NCBI RefSeq assembly: GCF_009870825.1
Contig: NZ_WTWY01000004.1
Span: 248,001-312,000, forward strand
DNA: 64,000 nt
Reading direction: 5' to 3'
DNA from: Paenibacillus sp. USDA918EY
Lineage (GTDB): Bacteria > Bacillota > Bacilli > Paenibacillales > Paenibacillaceae
Part shown: piece by piece, positions 26,198 through 33,705 of the stretch
Numbering within the stretch: the first letter of the stretch is position 1
How the letters are laid out: each line of letters starts with the position of its first letter
Notes under the pieces: generated by a model
What the model was told of the DNA's origin: nothing
Seen by the model: the letters and a program-made list of their open reading frames with translations, nothing else
Database searches by the model: none
Translations under genes and position numbers: made by a program

Positions 26198-27292
26198 ATG
26201 ACGACGAAAATCGCTATTTTCGGAGTGGGACTGATCGGCGGATCCCTGGCTCTTTGCTTTAAAGGCAAGCCGGGGATTACCGTCGTGGGTCATGCCCATC
26301 GTCCCGCATCCGTGGACAAATATATCAGTCGTGGCGTTGTCGACCAAGCCACGCTTTCGATCGAGGAAGCGGCACTGGATGCCGACTTTATTTTTTTGTG
26401 CGTGCCCGTCGGCAAACTGGACGAGTATTTGACGAAACTCAGCACGCTGCCTTTGAAAAAGGGCTGCATCATCACCGACGTCGGCAGCACGAAGGCCAGC
26501 ATCGCCGCCACGGCCGCCAAGCTGTCGCTCGGGGAGGCCTATTTCATCGGCGGTCACCCGATGGCCGGATCGGAACGTTCCGGAGTCGAAGCGGCAACGC
26601 CGCTTTTGTTCGAAAACGCGTATTACGTGTTGACGCCGCCGCCCGGCTTGCCTGAAGAGGCCTATCATTCCCTCGTGCAGCTGTTAGCCTATACGCGCGC
26701 TCAAATCGTGAAGGTTGATCCTGCTCTGCACGACCGCATCGTAGGGGCGATCAGCCACCTGCCGCATATTATCGCGGTTGCCCTTGTCAACCAGGTATGC
26801 GACTACAACCAGGACAACGCCTTGTACCGGAGATTGGCGGCCGGCGGATTCCGGGACATTACCCGGATCGCGTCGAGCGATCCGATCATATGGCGGGATA
26901 TTTTGCTGAACAACCGCGACGTCATGCTGCAAATGCTGACGGATTGGAACGAGGAGATTTCGACGTTCGTCCGGATGCTGCAGGAGGAAGACGGGGAAGG
27001 CATCATGCAGGCTTTCGCCAAAGCCAATGATTTCCGCAGCGAGCTTCCGGAGCGCCGCAAAGGCATGATCGCTTCGACGTTCGACCTGTATATCGACGTT
27101 CCCGACCATCCGGGCATCATCGGCAAAATCACGACCGTGCTCGGCGAAAACCGCATCAACCTCAGCAACATCCAAATTATCGAGAGCAGGGAAGATGTGC
27201 CCGGCATCATGAGGCTGTCCTTCCGCCAGGAAACGGATCTGGAGCGGGCCAAAGAACTGCTGGATAACATGGACTACAGCATATCGCTGTAG
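26198..27292 (+). CDS. tyrA: Prephenate dehydrogenase
   Basis: The 364-residue NAD enzyme converts prephenate to 4-hydroxyphenylpyruvate. The Rossmann loop GVGLIGGSLA lies at residues 9-18. The catalytic block GGHPMAGSERSGVEAA is near residue 115 and SHLPHIIAVAL near residue 185. A C-terminal ACT domain (about 290-364, DLYIDVPDHPGIIGKIT) suggests tyrosine feedback. The gene closes the aromatic supraoperon. The aroE gene that follows in B. subtilis is absent here. Confidence 0.96.
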   Translation: MTTKIAIFGVGLIGGSLALCFKGKPGITVVGHAHRPASVDKYISRGVVDQATLSIEEAALDADFIFLCVPVGKLDEYLTKLSTLPLKKGCIITDVGSTKASIAATAAKLSLGEAYFIGGHPMAGSERSGVEAATPLLFENAYYVLTPPPGLPEEAYHSLVQLLAYTRAQIVKVDPALHDRIVGAISHLPHIIAVALVNQVCDYNQDNALYRRLAAGGFRDITRIASSDPIIWRDILLNNRDVMLQMLTDWNEEISTFVRMLQEEDGEGIMQAFAKANDFRSELPERRKGMIASTFDLYIDVPDHPGIIGKITTVLGENRINLSNIQIIESREDVPGIMRLSFRQETDLERAKELLDNMDYSISL

Positions 27293-27310
27293 TTCGTGTT
27301 TTCTTTTTTT
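27273..27310 (+). terminator. Terminator overlapping the tyrA stop codon
   Basis: ACTACAGC (27273-27280) pairs with GCTGTAGT (27286-27293) around a 5-base loop. A T-rich tail follows to about 27310. Confidence 0.75.
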
Positions 27311-27330
27311 ATCCTGCCCTGGTGTGAACG

Positions 27331-27362
27331 ACCGCGGATGCCTGATTTGGCGCGGTTTTTTT
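27331..27362 (+). terminator. Second terminator after tyrA
   Basis: ACCGC (27331-27335) pairs with GCGGT (27352-27356), with an inner GCC/GGC pair, followed by TTTTTT. It isolates the following promoter from read-through. Confidence 0.65.
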
Positions 27363-27401
27363 GTCCATCCGCGTTGTTGAAAATCAAGTCCGAATAAAGG
27401 G

Positions 27402-27430
27402 TTGACAAAATGAAAACGTATACATATAAT
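27402..27430 (+). promoter_or_regulatory. Consensus sigma-A promoter of a small RNA
   Basis: TTGACA at 27402-27407 and TATAAT at 27425-27430 are perfect consensus boxes with a 17-base spacer. It is the strongest promoter in the window and no obvious protein gene follows it within 500 bases. Confidence 0.9.
27411..27424 (+). promoter_or_regulatory. Catabolite response element (cre) in the promoter spacer
   Basis: TGAAAACGTATACA, flanked by A and T, fits every position of the cre consensus WTGNNARCGNWWWCAW bound by CcpA. It fills the spacer between the -35 and -10 boxes, a position where CcpA binding would block RNA polymerase. Confidence 0.75.
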
Positions 27431-27436
27431 AAAAGT

Positions 27437-27523
27437 ACAGTATGGTTTCTCTCCACTCCTATCCAAATAAATTGTTGTTCCCAGGTGAACAACGGACCGC
27501 GAATATTTCGCGGTCTTTTTTTT
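27437..27523 (+). ncRNA. Candidate small regulatory RNA of about 87 nt
   Basis: Transcription from the 27402 promoter should start near 27437. The RNA has an open pyrimidine-rich stretch (27446-27464, with CTCCACTCCT), then a hairpin GTTGTTC/GAACAAC (27474-27493), then a perfect 9-bp terminator hairpin GACCGCGAA/TTCGCGGTC (27495-27515) followed by eight T residues. The pyrimidine stretch is complementary to AGGAGTGGAG-type ribosome sites, as in known Firmicute sRNAs that block translation. A 32-codon frame from 27443 lacks a ribosome site and runs through the terminator, so I favour a non-coding RNA. Confidence 0.7.
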
Positions 27524-27743
27524 GTTTTTCGGTAACTTAAAACTTGTCCGACGTGTTATTTATAATAAGCGATTTTTCGCCGCAAAGAATTTGTTGATGC
27601 CTGAACGCATTTTGTTTCGAAAAAAAATGAATTTTCTAGTAACCTTTTAAGAGTTTGTTCCGTCTAAGAGAATATGGACTGTTTTTTTTTCGGCAGCTTT
27701 CTTGCTTTGGCGCGAAAAAACGGGCGATTTGCGCACGGCTCGA
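27524..27743. other. AT-rich stretch without a recognisable gene
   Basis: Between the small RNA terminator and the sigma-factor promoter I find no supported coding frame or conserved element. It contains several homopolymer runs of A and T. Confidence 0.4.
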
Positions 27744-27772
27744 CTGACGGTTATACTTGAATGTGCTACAAT
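27744..27772 (+). promoter_or_regulatory. Promoter of the ECF sigma operon
   Basis: CTGACG at 27744-27749 and TACAAT at 27767-27772 are 17 bases apart, and the -10 box is extended by TGC. A leader of about 160 bases precedes the sigma gene. Confidence 0.6.
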
Positions 27773-27940
27773 GAGAGAGATAGTTTTGTAGAATCGTTGG
27801 GGAATTTGCCAATACATACGTTTGGATGACACGGATTGCCAACATAAATAATCGACCGCAACTTTTCAGATCCTGTTCGGTACTTATATACGACTGAATC
27901 GAACGGGGAGGTTTTGTACGGGCGAGGAGGTTACATAAAA

Positions 27941-28534
27941 ATGACGGATTCCCAGATGATTAGGGAAATCAAGAAGGGCAACGTGGAGCTCTTTTCTGAA
28001 TTAATGCGCCGTTATCAACGGAAAATTTTGGCTTTTGTTTATCATATGCTGAAAAGCTCCCACATGGAGCTCATGGCGGAGGACTTATGCTCCGAGACAT
28101 TCTATAAGGCTTTTCGCAGCCTGCACTCCTTCCGGGAAGTGGATGCGTCATTCTCTACCTGGTTGTACACGATTGCACGGAATACCGTGCTCAGCGAGCT
28201 GAGAAAACAAAAAGGCGCCCATGTTCCTTTGGAGGAAAGCGGGGTGACGCCCGTTGCGCCGGCCGAGATTGCTCCGGAACAAGCCATTTTGCGCAATGAG
28301 AAGGTGGAGCTTGTACGCGAGGCCATCAACAATTTGCCGGAGAAACAGCGGTCTGCCTTGATCCTTCGGGAATATGACCAGCTCGACTACCAGGAAATAG
28401 CCGATATATTAGGACAAAGCGTCAGTTCGGTCAAATCCTTGCTGTTCAGAGCCCGATCCAGCGTGAAAGTGCAGCTGGAACCGTATTTTTATGAGCATCA
28501 TTATGAACAATACGAAGGGATGAAAAGCAGATGA
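27941..28534 (+). CDS. ECF-type RNA polymerase sigma factor
   Basis: The 197-residue protein has region 2 (residues about 15-85, ending FREVDASFSTWLYTIARNTVLSELRK) and region 4 (about 125-180, LPEKQRSALILREYDQLDYQEIADILGQSVSSVKSLLFRAR). It has no region 1.1 or 3, so it is an extracytoplasmic-function sigma factor. ATG 27941 follows GAGGAGG. Its stop overlaps the anti-sigma gene in ATGA, the usual arrangement for stoichiometric expression. The signal it responds to is unknown. Confidence 0.92.
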   Translation: MTDSQMIREIKKGNVELFSELMRRYQRKILAFVYHMLKSSHMELMAEDLCSETFYKAFRSLHSFREVDASFSTWLYTIARNTVLSELRKQKGAHVPLEESGVTPVAPAEIAPEQAILRNEKVELVREAINNLPEKQRSALILREYDQLDYQEIADILGQSVSSVKSLLFRARSSVKVQLEPYFYEHHYEQYEGMKSR

Positions 28535-29127
28535 CTTGCGATGAGGCTCAAGAGTTATTCGGGCTGATATCGGATTTGAATGAAAACGACCCCCAATGGC
28601 GGGAACTCGAAATGCACATCACGACTTGCAGCGATTGTGCGGCGGAGTTCGATGTTTGGATGGAAAGCCGAAGCTATATTTTGGAATTGCAGGAAGAAGC
28701 CTCGGAAGAAAAAGCGGAGGAGATCAACCGGAACGTCATGGACCGGATTTACCGGGAATCCCCATGGCTCATTCCGGATCAGGGCAAGCCGTTCGACGTG
28801 CCTGCGTCGACCAGGAAGCGTTTGTCGATATGGATTGCGGGTTTCGTGATGGTTTTTCTGTGCAGCTTTCTCTATTTCGTGCTGATGGATAAACCTGATG
28901 CGAAGGAAAGCGCCGAATCGGCGACCGGCATATTGCCGACGGGGATTGCCGGAAGCGCGGAACTTAGCCATGTCAGTTACAACATCCCGGCAACGAACAG
29001 CGGCATCATCGAACCGTTTGTCGTGAGTATGGGGCCGACCCACCCGCAGTATTGGATGATTTTATCGGTGCTTGGGGTTGCGATGGCTTTGCTTTCGCTG
29101 CGGCGCCTCAGCCATATGCGCAAGTAA
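28531..29127 (+). CDS. Zinc-type anti-sigma factor, membrane protein
   Basis: The 198-residue protein has the HX3CX2C zinc anti-sigma motif, HITTCSDC, near residues 30-37 with an N-terminal Cys at position 3. Two hydrophobic segments follow, about residues 91-113 and 174-190. It should hold the upstream sigma factor at the membrane. Unlike classic RsiW it has two membrane segments, so the intervening ~60-residue part would be extracytoplasmic. A regulated-proteolysis mechanism is possible but not shown by the sequence. Confidence 0.85.
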   Translation: MTCDEAQELFGLISDLNENDPQWRELEMHITTCSDCAAEFDVWMESRSYILELQEEASEEKAEEINRNVMDRIYRESPWLIPDQGKPFDVPASTRKRLSIWIAGFVMVFLCSFLYFVLMDKPDAKESAESATGILPTGIAGSAELSHVSYNIPATNSGIIEPFVVSMGPTHPQYWMILSVLGVAMALLSLRRLSHMRK

Positions 29128-29172
29128 CGTTTTTCACTTTAGGAAATAAGGCGGCGGAAGGCGGGATGAATC

Positions 29173-29760
29173 ATGATGATCGGTCTGATCAGGCATGGCC
29201 TGACGGATTGGAACATGTTGGGCAAAATTCAAGGACGAAGCGACATCCCGCTAAACGACGAAGGGAGAAGACAAGCGGATCTCCTTGCCGAAAGATTGTT
29301 AAGAGAACCGTACGCTTGGGATTTCTTGATCAGCAGCAAGCTGTCCCGCGCGGAAGAAACCGGCAGGATCATCGCGTCCAGGCTGAACATTCCGATGCTT
29401 GCACCCGACGTCCGATTGAACGAGCGGTCCTACGGAGAGGTCGAGGGACTGACTTTGGAAGAGCGCGAAAGCAAGTGGGGGCATGACTGGAACAGCAGGG
29501 AGCTTGGGCAGGAAAAGGATGAGGAGATCACGGCGCGCGCCCTTGCTTTTATGGAGGACATGGGGAAAACGTATCCCGGCAAAAACATGCTGGTTGTCTC
29601 CCATGGCGGATTTCTTGCCCAGTTATACCGCGCGCTTTACAAGGACCGGTTTACGGAGCGGATCGGCAATCTGTCATTGACGATTTTGGAGAAAAAGGAT
29701 CTGGAATGGGTCCCTCTCCTTTATAATTGCACGCGTCATCTCCTTGACGCCAAAAAATAA
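29173..29760 (+). CDS. Histidine phosphatase (phosphoglycerate mutase-like)
   Basis: The 195-residue protein has the catalytic RHG motif, LIRHGLTDWN, at residues 6-15 and the second histidine in VVSHGGFLA near residue 140. The acid residue region is ERSYGEVEGLT near residue 83. The branch includes cofactor-dependent phosphoglycerate mutases and small-molecule phosphatases such as PhoE; the substrate cannot be told from sequence. It follows the anti-sigma gene by 45 bases and may be part of the same operon. Confidence 0.88.
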   Translation: MMIGLIRHGLTDWNMLGKIQGRSDIPLNDEGRRQADLLAERLLREPYAWDFLISSKLSRAEETGRIIASRLNIPMLAPDVRLNERSYGEVEGLTLEERESKWGHDWNSRELGQEKDEEITARALAFMEDMGKTYPGKNMLVVSHGGFLAQLYRALYKDRFTERIGNLSLTILEKKDLEWVPLLYNCTRHLLDAKK

Positions 29761-29789
29761 TCCGGACTTTGGTTCGGGTTATTTTTTTT
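29756..29789 (+). terminator. Terminator after the phosphatase gene
   Basis: AATAATCCG (29756-29764) pairs with CGGGTTATT (29775-29783) with one GT pair, followed by a T run to 29789. Confidence 0.8.
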
Positions 29790-29853
29790 GCTTCCGCCGA
29801 ATAAAAATTGTAATAATTCCCATAATGGTAGTAAAACGGCGAGGCGATCAGAG

Positions 29854-30987
29854 ATGAATTTAGCGGATATGCTGACATATGCGGACATCGGCCAGCTGAC
29901 GACCATTGCGGAGCATTACGAATGCGAGTGCAAGCGGAATTCCAAACATGAACTGATCCAGAGCATTTTGGTTATGCTAAACCGTAGGGAATTTATCGAG
30001 CACCAGGTCAGCAGCAGCTCGGCAAAAGATTTGCGTTTTCTCAACACCCTCTTGTTTGACGGCCGGAGTTCCTACAGCCTGGAAGAGCTGCAAGCGATCA
30101 TTGGGCAGTCCGCTTTTGATGCGGAGGTTGAGGACAAGCATAAAGCGGAAAGTCCCAGGGAAGCCATCGCAAGGTATAAACGGAGCGGATGGCTGTTCAA
30201 CGGAATGACCCAAAGCACGAGATTTCTGTTCCAAATGCCGAATGACCTGAAGGATAGGTTTCGTCAAGAGCTCGGCGCCATGCTTCGCAAACGGGTGCTC
30301 CGAGCCGGGGAACCGGAAGTTTATCGGGAGGAGCAGCATCTGTATGCAGAAGATCTGCTGCTGTTTTTACGGTATGTTCGCGATCAGGACATCGAGCTTA
30401 ATCAGGAGTCCGTGATGTATCGTCGCCAACAGCAGCAAGTGATGGACATGCTGCATGTCAACGAGCCGCTGGTCGCAAAAGGCGGATGGCGTTTCGGATA
30501 TGGCAGATCATTCAGCTCTTACCCAAGCCGGTTTGCTTTGCTGTACGATTTTGCATACTACAACGAGTACATTGCCGAAGACGTGGGGCGGCTTTTCCTG
30601 ACTCCGAAAGGAACGGAAATGATAGAAGGCGGTATGAAAGAGAGCATGGTGCAAATGTTCCGTTTCTGGTTAAGGCTATATAAACGAGCCATCCCTAACC
30701 TGACGTCATTGGTATACTGGATGAGCGAATGCGCCAAGGATTGGGTCACCGTGTCATCGCTGCATCAGGCGATCGGCTGGTTGATCAAACCTTATTACTA
30801 CGACTCCGCGGAATCGATTCTCAATGAACGCATCATGAAAATGATGCTCCATTTAGGGCTGCTGCGGATCGGAGAAAGCGGCGAGCACGGCCCCGTCGTA
30901 CAAATGACGGCCTGGGGGCTCCGGATCGCCGGCAAGAGCTCCGTTTTGGGCGAAGGAAAACTTCATTCGTCCATTGACAAGAGCTGA
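29854..30987 (+). CDS. Uncharacterised protein, 377 residues
   Basis: The product is soluble and mostly helical. Its first 45 residues (LTYADIGQLTTIAEHYECECKRNSKHELIQSILV) resemble the helix-extended-helix of SAP or Rho-N nucleic acid-binding domains. The rest contains several segments that could be winged helices, such as SLEELQAIIGQSAFDAEVEDK and VTVSSLHQAIGWLIKPYYYDS. I do not recognise a catalytic motif. ATG 29854 has a weak GAGG site. A DNA- or RNA-binding role is only a suggestion. It stands where ypiA/ypiB lie in B. subtilis but is not obviously either. Confidence 0.6.
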   Translation: MNLADMLTYADIGQLTTIAEHYECECKRNSKHELIQSILVMLNRREFIEHQVSSSSAKDLRFLNTLLFDGRSSYSLEELQAIIGQSAFDAEVEDKHKAESPREAIARYKRSGWLFNGMTQSTRFLFQMPNDLKDRFRQELGAMLRKRVLRAGEPEVYREEQHLYAEDLLLFLRYVRDQDIELNQESVMYRRQQQQVMDMLHVNEPLVAKGGWRFGYGRSFSSYPSRFALLYDFAYYNEYIAEDVGRLFLTPKGTEMIEGGMKESMVQMFRFWLRLYKRAIPNLTSLVYWMSECAKDWVTVSSLHQAIGWLIKPYYYDSAESILNERIMKMMLHLGLLRIGESGEHGPVVQMTAWGLRIAGKSSVLGEGKLHSSIDKS

Positions 30988-31003
30988 GAAAAGTTGTTAA
31001 AAT
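30974..31003 (+). promoter_or_regulatory. Sigma-A promoter for the carbonic anhydrase-like gene
   Basis: TTGACA at 30974-30979 and TAAAAT at 30998-31003 are 18 bases apart. The -35 box overlaps the end of the previous coding sequence. Confidence 0.65.
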
Positions 31004-31030
31004 CACTCCCAAAGTTAGGAGTGATGAGAA

Positions 31031-31537
31031 ATGTTATTGCGTTACGGTCAGCATATGCCGAAGCTTCACCCTTCCGTATACGTCGCCGAAGGGGCGAAAA
31101 TTATCGGGAACGTTCAGATCGGAGCGGACTCGAGCGTTTGGTACAATGCCGTGCTTCGGGGCGACATGGCGCCAATCGTGATTGGTAAGCGGTGCAACAT
31201 TCAAGACGGAACCGTCGGGCACGTGAATACGGATGAGCCGCTGATCGTGGCTGACGACGTATCCGTTGGACATTCCGCCATCATTCACGGGTGCACGATA
31301 GGTAAAGGTACATTAATCGGCATGGGGGCCATTGTCCTGAACGGAGCCGAAATTGGAGAATATGCTTTAATAGGTGCAGGCAGTATCGTTACTGAAAACA
31401 AAAAAATCCCGCCCTATACGCTTTCCCTGGGTTCTCCCGCAAGAGTAGTCCGCGAATTGACGGATGCGGATTTGCAGCGAATGTACCGCACAACCCAAAA
31501 TTACGTGGAGAAGGGGAAGGAGTATAGGATGTTCTAG
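31031..31537 (+). CDS. Gamma-class carbonic anhydrase-like protein
   Basis: The 168-residue protein is a left-handed beta helix with hexapeptide repeats from about residue 20 to 135. It has RGDMAPIVIGKRCNIQDG near residue 44 and the putative zinc histidines in GTVGHVNTDE, VSVGHSAIIHGC. These match the gamma carbonic anhydrase/YrdA-PaaY group. Catalytic activity has been shown only for some members. AGGAG lies 9 bases before ATG 31031. It is followed by the IDEAL-domain gene. Confidence 0.88.
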   Translation: MLLRYGQHMPKLHPSVYVAEGAKIIGNVQIGADSSVWYNAVLRGDMAPIVIGKRCNIQDGTVGHVNTDEPLIVADDVSVGHSAIIHGCTIGKGTLIGMGAIVLNGAEIGEYALIGAGSIVTENKKIPPYTLSLGSPARVVRELTDADLQRMYRTTQNYVEKGKEYRMF

Positions 31538-31559
31538 ACAATGTTTGGAGGTGCATCCT

Positions 31560-31739
31560 ATGGATAAAATGAAAGCTACGTATGAAGTCATGTTGGGGCT
31601 GGCTGCCGAAATGGTATGGGACGAAGCGCTGCGCAAACACCGGAGCGAGGAGCTTTACCGCGAAATCGACCGCGCGCTTGCCACCGGAGACGAATCGGCT
31701 TTCCGCAATCTAACGGATGAACTGAGGTTGCTGAATTAA
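31560..31739 (+). CDS. Small IDEAL-domain protein
   Basis: The 59-residue protein has a helical C-terminal part, EELYREIDRALATGDESAFRNLTDELRLLN, that fits the short IDEAL domain found at the end of B. subtilis YpiB and in related small proteins. Here it stands alone without the UPF0302 part. GGAGG lies 8 bases before ATG 31560. Function is unknown; it lies in the ypiB position upstream of ypiF and qcrA. Confidence 0.7.
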   Translation: MDKMKATYEVMLGLAAEMVWDEALRKHRSEELYREIDRALATGDESAFRNLTDELRLLN

Positions 31740-31752
31740 GCGAAAATAGAAG

Positions 31753-31790
31753 GCAGTCAGCGGATAAGCTGGCTGCATTTCTTTTTTTCT
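31753..31790 (+). terminator. Terminator after the IDEAL-domain gene
   Basis: GCAGTCAGC pairs with GCTGGCTGC around a 6-base loop, followed by a T-rich tail. Confidence 0.8.
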
Positions 31791-31846
31791 TCTGTCGAGG
31801 CATAATATGAAATATAATGGAGAAAAATGATGGAAGGGTGAAATCG

Positions 31847-32272
31847 ATGAAATTCAGCGAAGTGGACGAGTCGTCATGGCAGGAGCTTCAGCCGTATTTT
31901 GACACTTGTCTCATTCCCTACACCGGATTAACCGGAAACGAAAACCCGATCGAGGCCACGGCGGCGCTGGAGCGGCTGCGGGATTTCTTGGACCTGGTCG
32001 AGATTCCGTTTAAGGGGAGAATGATTACATATCCTGCGTTCCAATACGGATTGCAGCAGGAACTGTCGCTTTTGAATGAAATTTGCCGAAACGTGAAAAA
32101 AGCCGGGTTTAAGCATGTGGTTGTAATGTCGGCGGACTGCAGCCTCCCCGAAAAGGATCTTCCGGATGCCGATTTGATCCTGGCGCGGCCGGCCATGCAA
32201 GCGGAGAATGGCAAGGAATTGGCTGGGATTGTGCAGGGCGAAATTCATAAATTATGGAACTCCGGAACCTAA
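31847..32272 (+). CDS. ypiF: YpiF-like protein (DUF2487)
   Basis: The 141-residue protein occupies the ypiF position directly upstream of qcrA and has a similar size to B. subtilis YpiF. It contains ALERLRDFLDLVEIPFKGRMITYPAFQYG and a strand-rich C-terminal half with VVVMSADCSLPEKDLPDADLIL. No enzyme motif is evident. GAAGGGTG precedes ATG 31847. The function of the family is unknown. Confidence 0.7.
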   Translation: MKFSEVDESSWQELQPYFDTCLIPYTGLTGNENPIEATAALERLRDFLDLVEIPFKGRMITYPAFQYGLQQELSLLNEICRNVKKAGFKHVVVMSADCSLPEKDLPDADLILARPAMQAENGKELAGIVQGEIHKLWNSGT

Positions 32273-32347
32273 GAAGTAATTGTGACAGAAATTCAACAAT
32301 TTATTTGGTTAATTCTTCAACTATAGAATAAAAAGATCTGGATATTC

Positions 32348-32376
32348 TTGACGGTCTTATAAGGCTAATATATTAT
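32348..32376 (+). promoter_or_regulatory. Sigma-A promoter of qcrABC
   Basis: TTGACG at 32348-32353 and TATTAT at 32371-32376 are 17 bases apart. Transcription should start near 32383. Confidence 0.75.
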
Positions 32377-32401
32377 TATTATGTCCTAGTAAGTCGTGTG
32401 A

Positions 32402-32416
32402 TGATAATCATTGAAA
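32402..32416 (+). promoter_or_regulatory. Fur/PerR-like box in the qcrABC leader
   Basis: TGATAATCATTGAAA matches the 7-1-7 Fur consensus TGATAATNATTATCA at 12 of 15 positions counting the central N. It matches the PerR consensus equally well. It lies about 20 bases downstream of the expected transcription start. The right half is weak, so this is a candidate only. Confidence 0.35.
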
Positions 32417-32456
32417 GCACTTAAAGAATTGGTTGACAAAGGGGGTTGAAGACATT

Positions 32457-32999
32457 ATGAGCAACCAAAATGACCACCATGAACCATCTGAGAAACCACC
32501 CGGGCGTAAAGAAATGTCCCGTCGACAATTTCTTGCTTATACTTTAGGTGGTGCAACCGCATTTATGGCTATGGGGCCTGTGCTCCCGATGGTGCGGTTT
32601 GCAGTTGATCCGATTCTGCATAAAAAAGGTGAAGGCGAATTCATTAAGGTCGTGGAAGAAAGCAAAATTACAGACGAGCCTCAGGAATTCTCTTTTGAAC
32701 TCCAGCAGCAGGATGGATGGTATGCGAGCAAGGCAACATTGACGGCTTGGATCCGTAAGGATGAAAAAGGGAAAATCTATGCGTTGTCCCCGATCTGTAA
32801 ACACCTTGGCTGTACGGTCGGCTGGAACAATGATAAAAATTTCCCTGACGAGTATCACTGCCCATGCCATGGCGCACGTTACAACAAACTCGGCAAGAAC
32901 TTGGCTGTAGCCCCTAAACCGCTCGATACGTACAAATTGAAATTGCAGGACGGTTGGGTGTATTTGGGACAGGTTGAGCCAAATACTGAAGTGAAATAG
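32457..32999 (+). CDS. qcrA: Menaquinol-cytochrome c reductase, Rieske iron-sulfur subunit
   Basis: The 180-residue subunit has a twin-arginine motif SRRQFLAYTLGG at residues 21-32 leading into a membrane anchor. The Rieske [2Fe-2S] ligands lie in PICKHLGCTVGW (Cys, His) and CPCHGARY (Cys, His) in the C-terminal half. It passes electrons from menaquinol to the cytochrome c subunit on the outer face of the membrane. ATG 32457 has AAGGGGG about 12 bases upstream. It is the first gene of the qcrABC operon. Confidence 0.97.
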   Translation: MSNQNDHHEPSEKPPGRKEMSRRQFLAYTLGGATAFMAMGPVLPMVRFAVDPILHKKGEGEFIKVVEESKITDEPQEFSFELQQQDGWYASKATLTAWIRKDEKGKIYALSPICKHLGCTVGWNNDKNFPDEYHCPCHGARYNKLGKNLAVAPKPLDTYKLKLQDGWVYLGQVEPNTEVK

Positions 33000-33014
33000 G
33001 AGGCGTAGATTCGG

Positions 33015-33686
33015 ATGTTTAAGAATGTCTACAACTGGATTGACGAACGTCTTGATGTCACGCCGATTTGGAGAGACGTTGCTGACCACGAAGTGCCTGA
33101 GCATGTTAACCCGGCGCATCATTTCTCCGCTTTCGTGTACTGCTTTGGCGGATTGACGTTTTTTATCACGGTCATCCAGATTCTGTCGGGGATGTTCCTG
33201 ACGATGTATTACGTACCGGACATCATTAACGCATACAACAGCGTTGAATACCTGCAAACGCAAGTGGCGTTCGGCCAAATCGTGCGCGGTATGCACCACT
33301 GGGGCGCAAGCCTTGTCATCGTCATGATGTTCTTACATACTATGCGCGTGTTCTTCACGGGCTCTTACAAAGCGCCGCGTGAAATGAACTGGGTCGTTGG
33401 TATGCTTCTCTTCTTTGTTATGTTGGGTCTGGGCCTCACAGGCTACCTGCTCCCTTGGGATAACAAAGCTTACTTCGCAACGAAGGTTACGTTGGAAATC
33501 GCGAATTCCGTTCCTTGGCTTGGGCCAATCATCAAGGAATTCCTGCAGGGCGGAACGATCGTCGGCGCGCAAACGCTCACACGATTCTTTGCACTGCACG
33601 TATTTTTCCTCCCGGCCGTATTGCTCGTACTGATGGTGGGACACTTCATTATGATCCGCAGACAGGGCATTTCCGGTCCACTATAA
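33015..33686 (+). CDS. qcrB: Menaquinol-cytochrome c reductase, cytochrome b subunit
   Basis: The 223-residue protein has four membrane segments and corresponds to the N-terminal half of cytochrome b, as in b6-type complexes. Haem-binding histidines are in QIVRGMHHWGASLVIVMMFLHTMRVF (residues about 87-112) and in the later ALHVFFLPAVLLVLMVGHF segment. It oxidises menaquinol within the membrane. It lies 15 bases after qcrA and 19 before qcrC. Confidence 0.97.
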   Translation: MFKNVYNWIDERLDVTPIWRDVADHEVPEHVNPAHHFSAFVYCFGGLTFFITVIQILSGMFLTMYYVPDIINAYNSVEYLQTQVAFGQIVRGMHHWGASLVIVMMFLHTMRVFFTGSYKAPREMNWVVGMLLFFVMLGLGLTGYLLPWDNKAYFATKVTLEIANSVPWLGPIIKEFLQGGTIVGAQTLTRFFALHVFFLPAVLLVLMVGHFIMIRRQGISGPL

Positions 33687-33705
33687 TAAGAAGGGAGGAA
33701 TATCG

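Noticed and set aside
27443..27541. A 32-codon small protein inside the candidate small RNA
   Set aside because: The ATG has no ribosome site, and the frame runs through the terminator hairpin and its T tract.
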